A DNA stretch of 64,000 nt from Prostheceraeus crozeri (taxonomy: Eukaryota > Platyhelminthes > Polycladida > Euryleptidae). Both the position numbers and the translations under genes were made by a program. Below, piece after piece: positions 10,527 through 21,100 of the stretch (position 1 is the first letter of the stretch; each line of letters begins with the position of its first letter). The DNA lies in NCBI GenBank assembly GCA_907163375.1, contig CAJQUW010006804.1, forward strand, positions 124,001 through 188,000. Reading direction: 5' to 3'. A model generated the notes under the pieces. It worked only from the letters and a program-made list of their open reading frames with translations, was not told where the DNA came from and made no database searches.

Positions 10527-10591
10527 TACTTCGAGAGTAAGTAGACATAACTCGAAAACCAATTGTGCTACGATCAAGTACCATTGCATCT

Positions 10592-11002
10592 TTAAGTTTC
10601 TTTTATAGAAAGTTGAATGTGAATATGTGAAATTGCTTCAATCACTAGACTGCTACCATAATGGTTAAATGCATCAAGACGTTGAGCAATTTTTCCCATA
10701 TGTATTTCAAAAAATTCTTCAGGATTATCTACAACTTCCATTGAATAGGAAGCAAAGTGGAAGAAACGATGTTCTACCTCTTCTTTCCTAAAATGACTGA
10801 AATGAATTTTCGCAACTAATCGCGCCATTGCAATTTTATCAGAAAACGTATCCATTAACTTCAAAAATAGTGTGCTAGTATCACCAATAACTGATTTGAT
10901 GTTAATCTCATCTTTATGAAATGTTATCACATAATGTTGAATAGTCCCTTTTAAACTTTGTCTATGAAAACGCAATGTTCCACAATCATTTGAGAAAGAC
11001 AT
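10592..11002 (-). CDS. Polinton polymerase-B-N-terminus-like protein, copy B
   Basis: The start is MSFSNDCGTLRFHRQSLKG at 11002, aligned with the copy A start; an open extension upstream to 11086 is not conserved. The blocks MARLVAKIHFSHFRKEEVE, FHFASYSMEVVDNPEEFF and HYGSSLVIEAISHIHIQL match copy A with mostly conservative changes. That suggests the gene was under protein-level constraint before decay. Function is unproven; the comparison with the region before polymerase B is by pattern only. Confidence 0.5.
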   Translation of the reverse strand: MSFSNDCGTLRFHRQSLKGTIQHYVITFHKDEINIKSVIGDTSTLFLKLMDTFSDKIAMARLVAKIHFSHFRKEEVEHRFFHFASYSMEVVDNPEEFFEIHMGKIAQRLDAFNHYGSSLVIEAISHIHIQLSIKET

Positions 11003-11089
11003 TGCCATCCTGCATCTATTCCTCCAATTGCATGAAAAACAGCAAGTCTTTACATAAAGCTTTAATTGAATGACTTCTTCAAGCATGTA

Positions 11090-11620
11090 TTACAAATTTT
11101 GGGTTTGAAACAAATAAAATAGATACAGTTGGTAACTATCATACAGAGAGCAATGAAAACCAAACCTTACTTTGGCAGTGTTGAGGTAAGGAGGAAAAGA
11201 ACATTGATTATGAATGTAACTACTACAACAAACATTTGAAATGGGAACACTCACTTCCTTGAAACGTTTCGTAACTTCATGATAGTGTTGATTAACTCTA
11301 CTATCCCAAGGTGGAAGTAGAATATCATTAATTACTAGATTAGGAAAAAGCTTTCTCTCCTTGGAGGGATCATTACAAAAGATACGTACAACATTAAAGG
11401 CTGCTAGCCATCTTTTAAAGTCAATAAGAAGAGCAATTTCACTAGGAAGACCAAAGTCTTGTAAATATTGTTGATTAAGTCCATGAATATGCTTTCTCGC
11501 CCATCCATCAGCTTTGGGATCACAATTGCCTTGATGATGATAAACACTAACAATCTGATATGAGCAATTGTCCATGGCAATAGCACTGAGCTCCTGTACA
11601 GGATCACCCTCACAATCCAT
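11090..11620 (-). CDS. Polinton DEDDh exonuclease-like protein, copy B
   Basis: This open 176-aa frame starts MDCEGDPVQELSAIAMDN. Upstream in-frame codons give IIF before the Met, so the true start may be further 5'. Motif I (D-x-E in MDCEG), a mid-protein Asp in LLIDFKRWL and motif III H-x4-D in FHCSLYDSYQL fit a DnaQ-like DEDDh exonuclease of RNase H-like fold. Other blocks are WARKHIHGLN, the IFCNDPSKE segment, ILLPPWDSRV and a Cys-Cys...His...Cys cluster. The cluster after a degenerate exonuclease fold recalls the Maelstrom (MAEL) domain, which descends from DnaQ-H exonucleases; that link is speculation. It lies 88 bases upstream of the polymerase-N-like gene, a sensible place for a proofreading or processing nuclease. 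Confidence 0.6.
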   Translation of the reverse strand: MDCEGDPVQELSAIAMDNCSYQIVSVYHHQGNCDPKADGWARKHIHGLNQQYLQDFGLPSEIALLIDFKRWLAAFNVVRIFCNDPSKERKLFPNLVINDILLPPWDSRVNQHYHEVTKRFKEVSVPISNVCCSSYIHNQCSFPPYLNTAKVRFGFHCSLYDSYQLYLFYLFQTQNL

Positions 11621-11697
11621 AAAAATGATGGTGGATGACTAAAAAGAAAATTACATAGTTTTACTCATCGGATGAAAAATCCTATAACATATTACAA

Positions 11698-14600
11698 CCC
11701 AGTCAACCGGTACACGTGTAATACACGTGTATTTTTTATGTAATTGAAAATACACTACTTTTACACGTGTAATACACGTGTAATCTTTGCATATGAATAC
11801 ACGTGTAGAAATACACCACTTTTACACGTGTAATACACGTGTTATTGCTTATGATCTGTTGCAAAGGTAAATTTTAGAATTTCAATTTTATACGAATGCC
11901 AGGGTCCATGAATCTCAGGTCAGTTATATTCTACTGCAGCTATACACTAAGTGGCAACAACAAGACATCCATATAAACGATTGCTACCACATGAAAATAG
12001 TGCCAAAATTGCACTATCACAACGATTTTGACTATTGATTTGTTGATTCTCTAAATTCACAGAATACATATCCAAACAAATGACTATATGTTATTCATTT
12101 TTGACGAAATTCCTTCTCGGAAGTAATTGAATTTATTCATTTTTTTCATCAACTGATGCGAACAAAGCTTCGTTGATATGTAAATTAATGTTCTTTAAAA
12201 ACATGCAAAATATTTCGTAGGCCAAGAGTTTAATTAAAAACCAGAAATTTAAATTATATTTGCATTTTGTTCAAATGCTGGAGTCCACTTTATTTCGGAA
12301 TAAGTCGCTGTGAAGATTTAGGCTGTAAAAATCCATTTAGAAAAAGTCCTCTGCAATGGAGAATGCATGCTGCAATGTCAAGTTTTCATGTCTTAAAATT
12401 GAAAGTAAGTTGCTTTGTATTCACTCAGGTTTATCCACATTATCTGAGACATTATCAATCATCTGAGCTGCACGATAACTGTTTTCCAATGGACAGAAAA
12501 TTTGTTTCAAAAGCATGCATCGACTTCTATGGTTAACATGTGTTATTGAATTTTGTTTATGGTTCTGTTCAATTTCTTTGTCATCTTCTTAATTAGCTGC
12601 TGATCCTGCTGTCGATTTCTTTGATCATGCATAGAAGTCTATGATCTACATTGCTTTCGAAACTTAGCTACACATGCAGGAACATAGCATATGTTGTGAA
12701 TTCAAATTTGAACAGCTCCGATTCATTCCGATATGTCTGGCTCAATGAAAACTGATCTAATGGAATAATTGAAGTCAAGATGAAGTCAATTTGATGATCA
12801 ATTGGAACATTTGGAAAATGGGACTTGCTCACATTTTGTGACAAATTGGTATCATATTGCTTTACCTGTAATAAAGTCTGGTGAGCTTTGCATTTTGTTT
12901 CTAAGAATATGCATGTCAATATATGTAGAGTATTTTCTCCAGACATATGCGCTTTAAGATATTAATTATTTTGATATTTTCTGCAGTAACAATCGAGTCA
13001 TCACTTATATGTGTATCTTTCTGGAAAGCTGTTTGTCGCATTCCATGTCATACGTCTCACGATTAACATGTCAAGGTCAGAACTTATATATGAATGGGAT
13101 CTTTTAGGATTGAATTCTTTTGTAGTGTACACGAGATTGATTATTTAATATTACAACTGATTTGAATGAGTTTAGTGAATAAAGTTAGTGATTTAAAATC
13201 AATAACGCCGTTTGATATAAACCACAATTCACAAAATGTATCAGAATCTTTTTCCTATTACAAGTTTATATTTTATAAGTTTACAAGTTATATTTTGTAG
13301 ATAAGATTGTTTGTAAATTCAAAATCACCAGGGACGGAGCGAATACGTTGACTGATTTTCTGAAGCTGATTATCAATGACGCATCAAGTGAAGAAATATT
13401 TTCACCCAGTAAATGGCTACTTATCATTTCTGTTTTATAACTGTTTGTTAATCTATTATATTTCAAAAACACCACGTTCATGTTGTAAATTGCTGCTTTG
13501 CTTTCAAAATCGTTTGATACTCTTTTTGAGTTCTTTGCAGAAGCCAACCCCATTGTTCAAACAACTTATATGCGACTGAATGCGATAAAGCCGGAGATTT
13601 TCAGCTAGCCTCCGCTCCTCCTGCCTAGGAGATCATGCGTTTCTTTTGACATGTTCATATCAGCCGGAAACTCAGTCGCCTCAGCTGATAGCTAGAATGG
13701 CAGGTATATCTCCACGAATTGGCAGAAGCTATCATTGATTTTCCGGCTAGAATTTTAACAGAGACATCGGTTTCAGATTCTGGTGCTGAGAACGCTAAGT
13801 TATTTAAATAAATTTCATTTCGAACCTTTCCTGAGACAGATCAATAAAAACGAGTTTCAAGACCATAGGAAGAAGACCTTTGACTAAGAACCAACCTGTC
13901 CATAAAATCAAAACATACCTTGATTATCCTTAATTCGTTATCATTATTTAATTCCTTACTTTTACTGAAGATAATTCATTCACATGTAGCTGTCCTATTG
14001 TATCACTCTCTGGTTTAGATGGGAGATGATTTAGTAAGAGATGTGGAAAAATTTATCTAATTATGAGATTTCTAAAATATGAATTGATCTAGAGATGGAT
14101 TACAAAACATTTAATAAACAAAACAAATTGATAGTAAGAATAATTCACACGGTGTAACTTGGAGAAAAGCACCAATGAAACGCTAGGAGCAACTGAAGTT
14201 TGGATCCATAATTAGGGAATTATATCTAACACTGTTGATGGATTATATCAACCAAATGATAAGCTTTTTCATTCTTATTCTGCATTACAAATTATTGGTT
14301 TGATTGATTTCTTTTTTGTCATTCTACATTTCTGCAGTTTCCTTGTGTTAAGTGATGCATCAGATTTCAAAAACTGAGCATCTGATGAATCCCATCGTTG
14401 CTTTACATTGAATTAAATTTTAAGAAATGCACCGATTTCATGCAGAGCTATTATCACAATCTTTAATGATAAAAATTTCTTTTTCGTGTAAATGATAACT
14501 TTTATATGATATTTATAACTTTATTTTTAATTCATTTCCAGGATTTCTTACCACCTGGATGAATTTTCATAATATTTCCTCAACTCCTGATTGGAAATTT

Positions 14601-15154
14601 GGATTTATGAACTGTGGAATAAAGCTACTTATGAACTTGTCAGACGTCATTGAAGTAAGTGGATGAGATGGTTTTGGCTAGATATGGAATATTTGTGAAT
14701 TCCTGTGATTTACAGTTTCCAATGTCTTTTACTCCACACAATAGTGCTTCTACTTATTCGGTGTCTTATAAACTTTCCTGTTATGGGCTATAGATTTCAA
14801 ATTTGACCGGCCATCTAAAGCGATTTATGTATGTTATACATGCTTAGAGCAAATAGTCAAGAAACGCCGAACTATTCGGAGCAGGATGGTGCAAATATGA
14901 ATTCAGAACAAATTTCTAAGCAATCTAGAGGTTGGGTATGTTCGAAACAATAAAAGGATGAGACGCCAAAATAAACTAGCATTAGATTTTAAGTCGTGTA
15001 AGAGGAGTGTAATTTTGGTGTATTTGTACACGTGTAATACACGTGTATTATATGAACACAAAACACGTGTATTACACGTGTCCGATACACGTGTATTACA
15101 CGGGTCCAATGCACGTGTATTACACGTGTAATACACGTGTACTGGTTGACTGGG
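11698..15154. mobile_element. Unclassified DNA transposon with CACGTG-repeat ends, 3.46 kb
   Basis: The terminal inverted repeats are about 34 bp with two mismatches. Both begin CCCAGTCAACC and continue GTACACGTGTA, followed by two to four more ACACGTGT units at each end (11716-11841 and 15031-15142). The element interrupts Polinton copy B; copy A has the uninterrupted site at about 5093-5100 (ATTACAA then AATGAA). The target duplication is at most the shared AA, so the superfamily is not settled. The 3.3-kb interior is AT-rich and shows no recognisable transposase on either strand; frames of up to 92 codons look random. It is probably non-autonomous. Confidence 0.8.
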
Positions 15155-15330
15155 AATATGAAGAAGGCAACGATGCTGTTCACGACAAAATACACAAATA
15201 ACATGATGACAGCGAAGAAGTAAAATGTATCTGATAAGACCACGTCTACGACACTCAAAGCACATAAGCGAATTGTCATAAGGTAGAGATTGGAAAGGAT
15301 TAACGATTCTCCTTCTTTGATTTGCGTTTT
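15155..15330 (-). pseudogene. RING-like short protein, copy B
   Basis: The minus strand encodes LMCFECRRRGLIRYILLLRC followed by HHVICVFCREQHRC: C-x2-C, then C-x-H-x3-C-x2-C and further His/Cys, a RING or related cross-brace zinc finger. The frame runs on into the nested transposon at its 3' side, so the natural C-terminus is separated by the insertion. It is a second RING-like protein of this Polinton, distinct from the one at 3590-3830. Confidence 0.45.
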
Positions 15331-15700
15331 CCGGCAACATTCTTCTCGGACTTGTGCTTCCCACCGCTCTCGTTGAGGATTTGATCAATAATGTTATTAA
15401 CATCCGGCTGCTTCGGTATATATAGGATGGATTGAGTATGCATTGCTATAGAGGCCAATTTATTATCCTTATGATAACCATAATATAGTCCGCTTATTGT
15501 GAAACGAATATTCCAAGTGCCTTCTACGAGCTCTTCACACCTGATGGGTGTTATTTGTTCTCCATCCAATCGATAGTAAGAACACCAATGCGATAGTGGT
15601 AGAGAAAGTCGTTCACCTTCCCATATCTTTTATATGATGTATCCTTGTCATCTCTCGCTCTCCACACTTCGTCAAGGGGAGTAGAGATATCCATATTTAG
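15300..15700 (-). pseudogene. Polinton unknown protein, copy B
   Basis: A minus-strand frame of 89 codons starts MDGEQITPIRCEELVEGTW and ends with the Lys-rich KSKKENR. The upstream part (KDTSYKRYGKV-like residues to 15700) continues the similarity to copy A. Blocks YYGYHKDNKLASIAMHTQ and NNIIDQILNESGGKHKSEK are shared with 5259-5690. The family is not recognised. Confidence 0.35.
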
Positions 15701-16368
15701 TGTCACAAATTATTCAATAATGTCAAGCTGGCGACGTATGTAAGGAGCTACAGGAATGATGACATAGTCTCCATACTGATTCCTCTTCACACTCACGTCT
15801 GTGGAAGGGATCATTCCCGTTTCCAGCGCTATAGCATGATCGAATTAGCGTATACCTTGTCTAAATTTACGTTGTAGGGGTGTAGGACTATGTACCTGTG
15901 TTGTTTCCTCCGCCGGTCTCAACTGTAGATGGCCTGATTGTAGCGAACCTTGCACCGTCTGGACATCAGCATCTAGTCTGGTAAGTGATGTAGAAGCCTG
16001 AAAGCGGAAAGATGCGATTAGGTAAACACTCAAGAAAGGAGGTGGAGGGAAGTTTTCCGACTTACCATTGTAGTTAAAAATTAGGATAGATGAACTGAGA
16101 GAACGTGCGTCCGTCACTTATACGATTCAAAAATAGAATGATTGTCACTCTAAAGTCTCATTATTTATAGGGAAATCCATGATTCTCATTGGATGATGAT
16201 CCTCATTGGACAATAACATCAAGCTGATTCCAAATCTGGCCTCCGTTTACCAATCCGAGCCTTCGTTCGCCCGCTGGAGCTGTTTTTTGGAAAATTCTAA
16301 TTTTCCATTTCCTATTTTCTAATTCTATTTTCAATTTTCCAATTTTCTAATTTCTAATTCTAATTCTG

Positions 16369-17200
16369 GATTTTTCGCCAATCTCCCAAATCTTAAATGG
16401 CGTCTCACATCTAAACGAAGACAGATATGAACAAGCCGTTTCTTTCACTGAATTTGTCTCACTCTTAGCTTTCAAACGAGCTATTGCACGACTTTCTACG
16501 ATCTCTAGAAATAAAGTTGGAAGCAACGCTGCCGAGGGGGGGGACGTCCCAAAAATTTTTTCTCGACAATTGAGCAGGAAATCACCCTACGGATGCAGAA
16601 TTTGACGCTAAATCCGAATCTGGCCTCCGTTTTCCCATCCGATGCTTCGTTTTGGCTCTACAGCCCACAGCCATCCCACATTCGCCGTTAACTCTGTCGT
16701 TTTTCCGAAAAATGTTGAACATTTTTTCCCGCTGATTGAGCTGGAAATCACCCCACGGATGTTGAATTTGACGCTGATTCCAAATCTGGTCTCAGATCTA
16801 CCATTGGAGCAGCTGTTTAGACGCTAGAGCCCAAAACATTCCACATTCGCCGTTAACTCTGTCGTTTTTCGCCAATCTCCCAAATCTTAAATGGCGTCTC
16901 ACATCTGAACAAAGACAGATATGAACAAGCCGTTTCTTTCACTGAATTTGTCTCACTCTTAGCTTTCAAACGAGCTATTGCACGACTTTCTACGATCTCT
17001 AGAACCAAAGTTGGAAGCAACGCTGCCGAGAGGGAGGGAACGTCCCAAAAATTTTTTCTCGACGATTGAGCTGGAAATCACCCCACAGATGCAGAATTTG
17101 ACGTTGATTCCAAATCTGGTCTCAGATCTACCATTGGAGCAGCCGTTTAGACGCTAGAACCCAAAACATCCCACATTCGCCGCTAACTCTGGCGTTTCAC
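16369..17200. repeat. Tandem repeats of about 494 bp near the end of Polinton copy B
   Basis: TTTTTCGCCAATCTCCCAAA begins at 16371 and again at 16865 (period 494). Within each unit, shorter blocks such as GATTCCAAATCTGG and CATTCGCCGTTAACTC recur. A related block (AAATGGCGTCCTCACATC) occurs at about 6550 in copy A, so both elements share the ancestral repeat but amplified different sub-blocks. Just before it, 16290-16368 is a low-complexity TTCTAATTTT-type run. Confidence 0.8.
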
Positions 17201-17289
17201 AACCTGGTCGGCCGCCCAAGTCCACACGGGCAACACTCTCAACCGAGGGAGGGCGCTGTGTTTAAAGTGGCGGTTTGCTTACTACTGGT

Positions 17290-18078
17290 GAAGTCAATGA
17301 AGAGTTTAATGCCCCTGGTTTATATTAGATTTACTATCAGAGATGTTGCATTCTCTTTCGCTTAAAAACTTTGTATCATAATTTGAATTGGGGCCGTGCG
17401 GGCACTCCGATTTTTGCGGGCAGCGGGCATTCGCCTGCGGGCATGGATATGTACAATAATGACTTAATTTACGAATTCATACCCGGTTAGTGGATATGCA
17501 GGTGGAGATTTATGGCTGGCTACGCTTATCATATAATTGAATCTAGTCACTATCGAATTTAGTCACATCGTATTCCTTTCTGTAATCACTATTTATAATA
17601 CTAGACCGGGCCTACGTCAGTATTCAAATGTGTAAACATCGACCCATCGTCACCTAGCAACTTCGTACAGCGTGATGCTGCTAAAGCGTGTTATAGACTA
17701 ATCATCACAGCAGCAGGATTTTGACTTCCTCTGTGGATTTGTGATATTCTCTAGTTTGATTGGGTTTGTTGATGCAAAAGGCGTGTGTGACGTGTTACGT
17801 TTGACGTCACCTTATGTGACAATACTGACAACGAATTTCTCGATAGTGCAGCTTGTATTATTTCGTCAGATGTGAGAACACCCTGCACTGCCAGATACCA
17901 CGTTTCTCGGAAAAACCAATGTTAGCTAGAAACTTGACATACTAATCTCAGGAGCAATAACTGAACTTCGGGCAATTGGTGCACGGGCGTGGGTATGGAC
18001 CCCCACCCCAGATCATAGTGATTATCCTGAAAAAGAAAGGTCTAAATTGATAGAGATGGTTTAATATGCAATTCTCAC
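17290..18078. other. Intronic sequence, no gene seen
   Basis: This lies between the Polinton end and the last visible carboxypeptidase exon. It contains a GC-richer patch with repeated GCGGGCA (17395-17455). I looked on the minus strand for the next carboxypeptidase exon (NPDG motif) and did not find it. Confidence 0.4.
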
Positions 18079-18177
18079 CTTTTCAACCATATATGTCACG
18101 GTAGCAACAGGCAACCATTCTCGTGCATGCAGTCCTGAATTGAAGAAAATAGCCGGCCGATTGGCACCAGTGCTGAG
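18079..18177 (-). CDS. Carboxypeptidase exon with zinc-binding HARE motif
   Basis: This is 99 nt, phase 0, with acceptor TTTTTTTCAG and donor GTGAGA. It encodes LSTGANRPAIFFNSGLHARE then WLPVATVTYMVEK. His and Glu of HARE are the first two zinc ligands of M14 carboxypeptidases. The donor is intact, so a further downstream exon is expected. Confidence 0.92.
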
Positions 18178-21100
18178 CTGAAAAAAATATGTATGCTGCA
18201 GTCAATCGCTGTTATCCATTCCTCCTTGGGCGGAAAATTTTATCCCTGGTTTCTAATCTTTTCATCAGATATTCTTTCACATCTTTGATAATCTTAATCA
18301 TGATTTTGCATTTAGTCTAACAGTGAGTTAAAACCTTACAAAAACCTTTTTAATATTCATTGATCACACGAGTTGTTTACAGAATTGTGCACATTGTTTC
18401 TCACAAGCAAAAAATTTCAAATAGATCCAATGGAGTTCACATCAATGCTAGTGTCGATTTAGAACGGTTCTAAAAGCTACGTGTCTCGCTTATAAGATAG
18501 GAAATTACTGTCCGTCCCCATTGTTTGTTGCTGCAAAGTACATGATAACTAGTCAAAGAAACGAGCGTTTACTCGAGGACATCGGACTTTTCACATGAAA
18601 TGGATCTTTCGATCTCTTCAACCTGCAATACGAGGTTGGTAGTTGGTACCATGAATGTGTTCGGTACATCTATGCGATGATTGTACACTGTAAACTGTGC
18701 AATACCAAGGCTACTTACGAAACCGATGTACAAAACGAGAATAACAAAATGTACGAAATCACTTTTGTTCGTGCTCATACACTACGAAAGCGATTGACTT
18801 TCCTATTGGATTATCTTCATCATCCAATAGGAAAGCTAATCCCTTTCGTACTGCATGAGCACGAACAAAAGTGCTTTCGTACATTTTGTTATTCTCGTTT
18901 TTTGCATCGGTTTCGTAGTCAAAATCAGCCAGCTTTCGTACTCTACAGTTTACGGTGTAGACTAAACAGTGTAAAGCCACAAACCTTGACTTGCAATTGA
19001 TTTTCACCAAAAAGTGAAGTTCCTGCTACCACTATATCTATAAATGAGAATAGGTGCATCAGACAATCGTTGTCCTTGAAATGATATATTTATAATATAC
19101 AAAAATATTAACAGATAGTTGCAGAACAATTTTATGACGCAAAAGTGCGCTCATCTGCGGGCACCATATGAAACTTTTCTGTTTTATGTTCTAACATGAT
19201 GTCTATGCCCAGTTTCGAGGGGGTTAGTCTGCACCATTGTACATTTTGTGTTTGGATTAAGCGTCATTGATTGCAAAAATAAGAATCATAGAGTAAGTAT
19301 GTTAGGTAGAGTGGCAGCATTTATCAAATCTCCAATGTGTATACACTTTCGATTTTATTAAATGAACTCAAGGGAGATGCAGTCAGAATTGTTTCGAAAT
19401 GTGAGATATACACATTTATGCAGTTTTGAAGAAATTACAACGGAATTGACTGATTATGATAGCAAAGCAGAAGGAAATGATATTATTTTACAGATTGTGG
19501 GTGTCATGACATCCTTGGAGAGGTAATATTTGTTAAATAAACAACTCGATGACCTGCTATTGCTTACATGAATTAGAAATATGAATTTTCAGCCAAGTAA
19601 GCACAGTAAGATCTCGACTTTTACATGAAGAATTCCATCATAAAACGGATCATGAAATTCCCTTGATAATCAGCTTAATTTCCGCTTCGTTAGGATGCTT
19701 ATTGGCAAATAAGCACTCCTTTTGATATCCAACTTGTTGCATACTACTTACATAGAGGAGTCATCTCGGTAGTATATAAATTGGCAAAATTTTGACTTTT
19801 TTTAACTGCTCAAATAATTTTTTTGGACCACGGGAACGTAATCTCCTCTAGAAACTAAATCTTTTCATATAAAAATTTTCACTATATGCAGATACTTTTT
19901 TGAGTCGATGCTCTACCTACATATAATTATTCTGTGATAAGAATCAAAACCAATTTTCAACTAAAACTAAAACTATATCAGCATTTTGTTATGACAGCCA
20001 CATAGTAAGTATATAGCAGGTGGGGTGTCGACTCAAAAAAAATGTCAGCATACAGTGATAATTTTTACTTCAAGAGATTCAGTTTTTTTGCGGAGATGAC
20101 GTTCCTGTGGTCCAAAAAAATTTGATCACTTTTTAATTACTAATTTTTGTAGAGCGACGTGGACCCACTATATAAATGGTGTGAAAATTGTTAAAAGGAA
20201 TAAGCATATACTAACAGGAATCTTAATTATGCGGTAATTCATATGATCATCAAGGAAATTCATGAACCGCATTATATCGAATTGTTGATTTAGCAAACAT
20301 TGCCTCTCCAAGGTGGTCATGACACGCACAAGTAAAATACTATTTTTACTTCTGTATTGCTATCATGATCAATCAATTCCATAGTAATTTCTTCGACACT
20401 GCAAAAATTTGCTTTTAGTAACAACATCTCACATGTGGTGCTGAGTCTTAACTCGAGTTTAATGAGATAAAATCGAAATTGCATCCACATTTGAGATTTA
20501 ATTAATACTGAGCTGCTACTGTACCTAATATACATGTACTTACTCTATGGTGACAGCGAAACTGATTGATTTTGAAATATTTGATAGCCCTAATAGATGA
20601 GCATTCACATGAAAGTACTTGTAGTAACAATTCCGGAAGTCTATTCCACAAATGACTGATGTTTCATTTATTGTCAATTCATTTGTCAATACCACACCTT
20701 TACCTAGTGCAGTTAATAAGCGAAAAAAGCATGCATGTAGATTGCAACAGATTGCACCTACACTGTAAATCGCTGGATACGAAAATTACATACAAACATA
20801 TACCAAAATCACATACAATTTGAAACTAACATCTGATACGAAATTCTCGTATGTTTACAGAGATCTGGTATGTTTTTATACCACATCTCACTTACTTTCT
20901 CATGTGATTGGTATGTAGCGATACGAACTATTCTGTCTGTTTTACACTGAAATACGAGTTGTTGGTATGTTTTATATACGAGATCCGATGCAAATTCATC
21001 CTTAATCGTATGCCTCTGGTATGCATTTCGTATGTGCAGCTTTAAGTCACATAGCAAATATATATATATAAATTACATACTACTGTCAAATAACTTTTTT

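Larger units (their letters stand above)
10529..17286 (-). mobile_element. Polinton/Maverick relic, copy B (shorter, with a nested transposon)
   Basis: This is collinear with copy A from 3901 to 7989: polymerase-N-like gene, exonuclease-like gene, RING-like gene, unknown gene, then repeats and an end reading GCTTACTACT at 17286, followed by GGTGAA (candidate 6-bp duplication). It lacks everything left of that point (integrase, ATPase, capsid), and its left edge coincides with the mariner end at 10526. A DNA transposon at 11698-15154 splits it. Divergence from copy A and two later insertions indicate an old relic. It is broken in about three to six places, with two genes still looking open. 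Confidence 0.85.

Noticed and set aside
11716-11841. CRISPR-like array of CACGTGT repeats
   Set aside because: The repeats are short palindromes inside transposon ends in a eukaryotic sequence; spacing is irregular and there are no cas genes.
18677-19010. Two opposite-strand frames of 83 and 107 codons with similar sequence
   Set aside because: They are produced by the hairpin MITE, whose two arms are complementary.
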